A stretch of DNA of 64,000 bases, taken from assembly GCF_003955715.1 (NCBI RefSeq), contig NZ_CP034463.1, positions 1,364,001-1,428,000 of the forward strand. Direction: 5' to 3'. The position numbers were made by a program, and so were the translations under genes. Below are positions 60,694 through 64,000 of the stretch, in pieces; within the stretch, counting starts at the first letter, position 1, and each line of letters starts with the position of its first letter. This DNA is from Streptomyces aquilus. Its GTDB lineage: Bacteria > Actinomycetota > Actinomycetes > Streptomycetales > Streptomycetaceae. The notes under the pieces were generated by a model. That model was not told the DNA's origin. It searched no databases and saw only the letters and a list, made by a program, of their open reading frames with translations.

Positions 60694-61530
60694 TCAGCTG
60701 TCCAGCACGCCGGTCGCGAGCAGGCCGAAGAGCAGGACACCGACGACGATCCGGTAGATCACGAACGCGTTGAAGGAGTGCTTCGCCACGAACTTCAGCA
60801 GCCAGGCGATCGAGGCGTAGGCCACGACGAAGGAGACGGCCGTGCCGACGACCAGGGGGGCGGCGCCCGCGCCGGTGCCGAGGGCGTCCTTGAGTTCGTA
60901 GATGCCCGCGCCGGTCAGGGCCGGGATGCCGAGGAAGAAGGAGAGGCGGGTGGCGGCCACGCGGTCCAGGTCGAGCATGAGCGCGGTGGACATGGTGGCG
61001 CCGGAGCGGGAGAAACCGGGGAAGAGCAGCGCGAGGATCTGGGAGCTGCCGACGAGCATCGCGTCCTTGAACGAGGTGTCGTCCTCGCCGCGCTTGTGGC
61101 GGCCCATCTGGTCGGCCGCCCACATCACGCCGCTGCCCGCGATCAGCGAGCCGGCCACGACCCACAGCGAGGCGAGCGGCCCCTCGATCAGCGGCTTGGC
61201 GGCCAGGCCCACGGCGACGATCGGAATGGTCGCGTAGATGACCCACCAGGCGAACTTGTAGTCGTGGTGGTACCGCTCCTCCTTGTCGCGCAGCCCGCGG
61301 AACCAGGCGGAGACGATCCGCGCGATGTCCTTGCGGAAGTACACGAGCACGGCGGCGATCGCGCCGACCTGGATGACGGCCGAGAACCCGACGACGGCGT
61401 CGTCGTCGACGGGGATGTTCATCAGCCCTTCGGTGATCTTCAGATGACCGGTGGAGGAGACCGGCAGGAACTCGGTCACCCCCTCGACGGCTCCGAGGAC
61501 GACGGCCTGACCGACGCTGATGACGCTCAT
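60694..61530 (-). CDS. uppP: Undecaprenyl-diphosphatase
   Basis: A 278-residue integral membrane phosphatase of the BacA/UppP family. EGVTEFLPVSSTGHL near the N-terminus and PGFSRSGATMS near residue 165 are the two (E/Q)-rich and PGxSRSGxT signature motifs whose residues form the active site. Eight helices are predicted. It recycles undecaprenyl diphosphate for peptidoglycan synthesis and gives bacitracin tolerance. ATG 61530. A strong terminator follows. Confidence 0.95.
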   Translation of the reverse strand: MSVISVGQAVVLGAVEGVTEFLPVSSTGHLKITEGLMNIPVDDDAVVGFSAVIQVGAIAAVLVYFRKDIARIVSAWFRGLRDKEERYHHDYKFAWWVIYATIPIVAVGLAAKPLIEGPLASLWVVAGSLIAGSGVMWAADQMGRHKRGEDDTSFKDAMLVGSSQILALLFPGFSRSGATMSTALMLDLDRVAATRLSFFLGIPALTGAGIYELKDALGTGAGAAPLVVGTAVSFVVAYASIAWLLKFVAKHSFNAFVIYRIVVGVLLFGLLATGVLDS

Positions 61531-61578
61531 GGGATCCAGTTCTTCCGGCAGGGAGGACGAGACAAGGCGGCCACAGTT

Positions 61579-61932
61579 TTACACCGCCTGGGCAAGCTCC
61601 ACGCCCACGTACGCCGCTCCCAGACCGGCGATCAGACTCGCGCCGACATTGGCGAGGGCGTACAGCCCCGCCCCGGTCTCGGCCAGCCGCAGCGTCTCGT
61701 AGGAGAAGGTCGAGTACGTCGTCAGCGCCCCGCACAGTCCCGTGCCGAGCAGCAACCGCACGTGCGGTCCCGCCGCTCCCGTGACCAGGCCCAGCACCAG
61801 ACAGCCGGTGACGTTGACCGCGAAGGTGCCCCAGGGGAAGACCGAGTCGTGGCGGGACTGGATGGCGCGGTCGGTGAGGTAGCGCAGCGGGGCGCCGACC
61901 ATGGCACCCGCGACGACCAGCAGCCAGTTCAC
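61579..61932 (-). CDS. crcB: Fluoride channel CrcB/Fluc, second subunit
   Basis: A 117-residue Fluc channel with four helices. [31 protein letters not shown] with the conserved Asn, and [16 protein letters not shown] with the Phe box and TxS segments are the family features. It exports fluoride as part of a dimer. ATG 61932 overlaps the upstream DUF190 stop by 4 bp. It is the last gene of a crcB-DUF190-crcB operon, so the channel is probably a heterodimer. Confidence 0.92.
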   Translation of the reverse strand: MNWLLVVAGAMVGAPLRYLTDRAIQSRHDSVFPWGTFAVNVTGCLVLGLVTGAAGPHVRLLLGTGLCGALTTYSTFSYETLRLAETGAGLYALANVGASLIAGLGAAYVGVELAQAV

Positions 61933-62309
61933 AACGACCTCTTACCCTTGCCGTCCGTTTTGCCGGAGTCGGCGTCGCGGCCGACGTACCGGATGACCTC
62001 GCAGTCGTCGAGGATGACCAGGCCCTCGGTGACGAGTTCGTCGAGCTGGGGCAGGAAGGCCCGGACCCGGTCCTCGGTGTCGACGATGACGATCGCGACG
62101 GGCAGGTCCTCGCTCAGCGACAGCAGCCGGGACGTGTGGATCAGGGAGGAGGCGCCGAAGCCCTCGATGCCGCGGAAGACGCTGGCACCGGCGAGGCCCG
62201 CGGTGTGCGCGCGGTGCACGATCTCGCTGTAGAGGGGCTTGCGGTGCCAGGTGTCGTTCTCGCCGACGAACACGGTCACGCGCAGGGCACTTCCGGTCAG
62301 CCTCGTCAT
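61929..62309 (-). CDS. DUF190 (PII-like) protein between the crcB genes
   Basis: A 126-residue protein of the DUF190/PII-like family. [20 protein letters not shown] and [19 protein letters not shown] are the signature segments, followed by [20 protein letters not shown] and a basic C-terminus [10 protein letters not shown]. It has the ferredoxin-like fold of PII trimers. Family members occur between crcB genes in actinobacteria, suggesting a regulatory or sensing role in fluoride export. Both ends overlap the neighbours by 4 bp. Confidence 0.9.
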   Translation of the reverse strand: MTRLTGSALRVTVFVGENDTWHRKPLYSEIVHRAHTAGLAGASVFRGIEGFGASSLIHTSRLLSLSEDLPVAIVIVDTEDRVRAFLPQLDELVTEGLVILDDCEVIRYVGRDADSGKTDGKGKRSL

Positions 62310-62764
62310 GGCTGCCTCCGCTTCAGGACGCGGCGGGTGGCGGTCGCGGCGAGCCACACCGCGGTGAGAGCCGCGAGGAGGGTCGCGGCGAGGTAGGCCA
62401 GTCCCGTGCCGGGGTGGCCGGAGGCGATCAGTCTGCGGATGTCGACGGCGTACGTGGAGAAGGTGGTGAAGCCGCCGAGGACTCCGGTGCCGAAGAACGG
62501 GCGGACCAGCCGGTGGGCGGCCCAGACGTCGGTGATGAGCACCATGAACACGCCTATGACCGCGCAGCCGACGACGTTGGTCCAGAAGGTCGCCCAGGGG
62601 AACCCGCCCGGCTGGAGGGGCCACCAGAGGGAGAGCGCGTAGCGGGCGGTCGCCCCGATCGCGCCGCCGAGCGCGACCACGGCCACGACGGACGCCTGAC
62701 CGCGCAGCACCGGCGGTCGTCGCGGGGTGGGGACACGGAGGCTCTCGGTCTCCGGGGCTGTCAT
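62306..62764 (-). CDS. crcB: Fluoride channel CrcB/Fluc, first subunit
   Basis: A 152-residue Fluc subunit with an N-terminal extension of about 24 residues before the first helix. [40 protein letters not shown] with the conserved Asn, and [20 protein letters not shown] with the Phe box and TFS motif are present. It starts at ATG 62764. It overlaps the DUF190 gene by 4 bp and pairs with the second CrcB, probably forming a dual-topology heterodimer. No fluoride riboswitch is seen upstream. Confidence 0.92.
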   Translation of the reverse strand: MTAPETESLRVPTPRRPPVLRGQASVVAVVALGGAIGATARYALSLWWPLQPGGFPWATFWTNVVGCAVIGVFMVLITDVWAAHRLVRPFFGTGVLGGFTTFSTYAVDIRRLIASGHPGTGLAYLAATLLAALTAVWLAATATRRVLKRRQP

Positions 62765-62825
62765 GGTCGTACGTCTCCCTGCCTGGACGGCCTGATCACG
62801 GCCGGTCAACAGGGTAACGCCGGGG

Positions 62826-63788
62826 TCACTTACCGGTGGGCGGCTCGCACAGGGCGATGCCCCGCTCCCACAGGCTGCCCAGGACAAGATGGCCGGCCGC
62901 CTCGCAGACGCTGGTGACCATGCGGAAGCCGGAGTGGCGGCGGGTGAGGTGGTGGACGGTCCCGCCGGAGTCGTCGACGGCCAGGACGCCGATCGTGCCG
63001 GTGGGGCGGAACGGGGCGCGGACCGCCAGGCGGGCGGCGGCACGGCGGACGGCGGGGTCGGCTCGGTGCAGCAGGTCGAGCGGCGGGACGCGGGGGCCGG
63101 CCAGGGAGACCCAGATCGGTCCGTCGGGGCCGGCCCGCCAGAGGTTGTCGGGCATGCCGGGGAGGTTCTCGGCGAAGGGTTCGGTACGCCCCGCGTGCGG
63201 TCCGGTGAGCCAGTGGCGGGCGAGGCGGCAGGCGCCGGTCTCGGCGACGACGAGAAACGATTCGTCGGAGCTCAGGGCCAGTCCGTTGGCGAATTGCAGC
63301 CCCTCCGCGAGGACTTCGGGCCGCTCGCTGCCGGGCGCGAGACGCAGCAGCCGGCCCGTGCCGGTGTGCTCGACGATGTCGCCGATCCACTGGTCGAGGG
63401 GATAGCGGCGGCTGGAGACCGTGAAACAGATGCTGCCGTCGGACAGGGCGACGGTGTTGCTGCAGAACCGCAGCCGCTCCCCCGCCACCGAGTCGGCGAG
63501 GATGCGTACGAGGCCGTCGGTGAGGTCGACGCGCAGCAGGCCGAGTTCGGCGTCGCACACCAACAGGTCGTCGTCCGCGAGGAGTTCGAGGCCGAGCGGC
63601 CTGCCGCCGGTCTCGGCGAGCACCTCGACGCGGGTCGCGGCCGGATCGGCGAGGCCGTCCAGGCGCAGGATGCGGCCGTCCGCCACACCGGTCACCACGC
63701 GGCCCCGGCTGTCGGCGACGACGTCCTCGGGGCCGTGGCCGCCGATGGACACGTACCGGTGCGGGACCAGCTTCTGTGGACGCTCCAC
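62826..63788 (-). CDS. SMP-30/strictosidine-synthase-like protein
   Basis: A 320-residue six-bladed beta-propeller of the SMP-30/Str_synth type. [20 protein letters not shown] is the entry strand, [21 protein letters not shown] follows, and [29 protein letters not shown] is the classic block with the metal-contacting Asn and Asp. Such proteins are calcium-dependent lactonases or binding proteins; the activity is not assignable here. ATG 63788 ([12 protein letters not shown]). It lies 29 bp downstream of a regulator gene on the same strand. Confidence 0.88.
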   Translation of the reverse strand: MERPQKLVPHRYVSIGGHGPEDVVADSRGRVVTGVADGRILRLDGLADPAATRVEVLAETGGRPLGLELLADDDLLVCDAELGLLRVDLTDGLVRILADSVAGERLRFCSNTVALSDGSICFTVSSRRYPLDQWIGDIVEHTGTGRLLRLAPGSERPEVLAEGLQFANGLALSSDESFLVVAETGACRLARHWLTGPHAGRTEPFAENLPGMPDNLWRAGPDGPIWVSLAGPRVPPLDLLHRADPAVRRAAARLAVRAPFRPTGTIGVLAVDDSGGTVHHLTRRHSGFRMVTSVCEAAGHLVLGSLWERGIALCEPPTGK

Positions 63789-63817
63789 GAACTACCGCCT
63801 CTCTCGCGCTGCTCTGT

Positions 63818-64000
63818 CTACCAGCCTTTCTCGAACATGCGGGCCACCTCGGCTATTCGCACCTCGTCGCGCCGGTAGTAGACCCGGCGGCGGACCCGCT
63901 TGGTGCGCAGCAGGCCGATGTCGGCGAGCAACTCCAGGTGGGTGTCCGCGACTTGGCGCCGCACGCCGAGTTTGGCGGCGACGGCGGCCGCGGTGACGCC
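63818..64000 (-). CDS. ArsR-like winged-helix regulator, N-terminus beyond window
   Basis: The last 60 residues of a regulator read off the minus strand: AAKLGVRRQVADTHLELLAD is a recognition-helix pattern, followed by LRTKRVRRRVYYRRDEVRI as the wing and EVARMFEKGW before TAG at 63818-63820. The size and wing fit an ArsR or similar wHTH protein; its start lies outside the window. It precedes the SMP-30-like gene by 29 bp and may control it. Confidence 0.65.
   Translation of the reverse strand, partial: GVTAAAVAAKLGVRRQVADTHLELLADIGLLRTKRVRRRVYYRRDEVRIAEVARMFEKGW

Noticed and set aside
62765..62830. Fluoride riboswitch before the first crcB
   Set aside because: The conserved GGNGAUGG and GCUGAUG segments of the crcB motif are not present in the short region between the SMP-30-like gene and crcB.

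Overview
The window reads as a stretch of Streptomyces chromosome (or a very close actinomycete). It is high-GC, with strong third-position GC bias, frequent GTG starts, AGGAGG-type ribosome sites and several gene families typical of streptomycetes: DUF6479, DUF6338, CbtA/CbtB, short-Rho, SpoIIE-type phosphatases and an MptB-like/GT87 mannosyltransferase pair. There are no rRNA or tRNA genes, CRISPR arrays, transposases or phage genes. I see 63 protein genes, the first and last cut by the window edges.

Layout. 1-14.3 kb: the C-terminal part of a NACHT-type STAND NTPase with HEAT repeats, an FAD-dependent oxidoreductase, a Ser/Thr kinase fused to TPRs, an MpaB-like oxygenase and a DUF6338 membrane protein. 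Next comes a compact unit of a tiny acidic/proline-rich protein, a TPR-CHAT caspase-like protease and a KamA-family radical SAM enzyme, convergent with an acyl-CoA dehydrogenase. 14.4-17.6 kb: cobalt uptake genes cbtB-cbtA under a cobalamin riboswitch, a histidine-phosphatase homologue that has lost its catalytic histidines, a Cys-rich copper-binding protein and small actinobacterial proteins. 17.5-25.3 kb: a carboxylesterase, a secreted lectin/beta-helix protein, the PTS-dependent dihydroxyacetone kinase operon dhaKLM, and a divergent TetR/SDR pair with a clear operator. 25.3-32.1 kb: a GH75 chitosanase, an FN3 lipoprotein, a PadR/fadH unit and small hypotheticals.

32.3-48.6 kb: a PAS-GAF-SpoIIE phosphatase, a PrmC-like methyltransferase with a structured leader, a MarR/permease divergent pair with overlapping operators, a molybdopterin oxidoreductase plus ferredoxin reductase pair, an amidohydrolase, an acetylxylan esterase-like hydrolase, a serine beta-lactamase-fold hydrolase, a HutC-type GntR regulator and scattered metabolic enzymes. 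48.7-54.7 kb: a methyltransferase, a short Rho paralogue behind a pyrimidine-rich leader, a D-Ala-D-Ala carboxypeptidase, and a translationally coupled pair of polyprenol-phosphate-dependent mannosyltransferases whose last gene runs antisense into the carboxypeptidase. 54.8-60.6 kb: an acidic amino-acid/amide catabolism cluster (FadR-type regulator, asparagine permease, asparaginase, aspartase, glutaminase). 60.7-64 kb: undecaprenyl-diphosphatase, a crcB-DUF190-crcB fluoride-efflux operon, an SMP-30-like protein and the end of an ArsR-like regulator.

The least explained unit is the small-protein/CHAT/KamA operon. The best sequence-level signals are the perfect 156-bp tandem duplication inside the NACHT-HEAT gene, three DasR/HutC-like TGGT...ACCA palindromes at promoters, the TetR, MarR and fadH operators, and the antisense 3' overlap of the mannosyltransferase. 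All functional statements are read from motifs and context; nothing was searched or computed.
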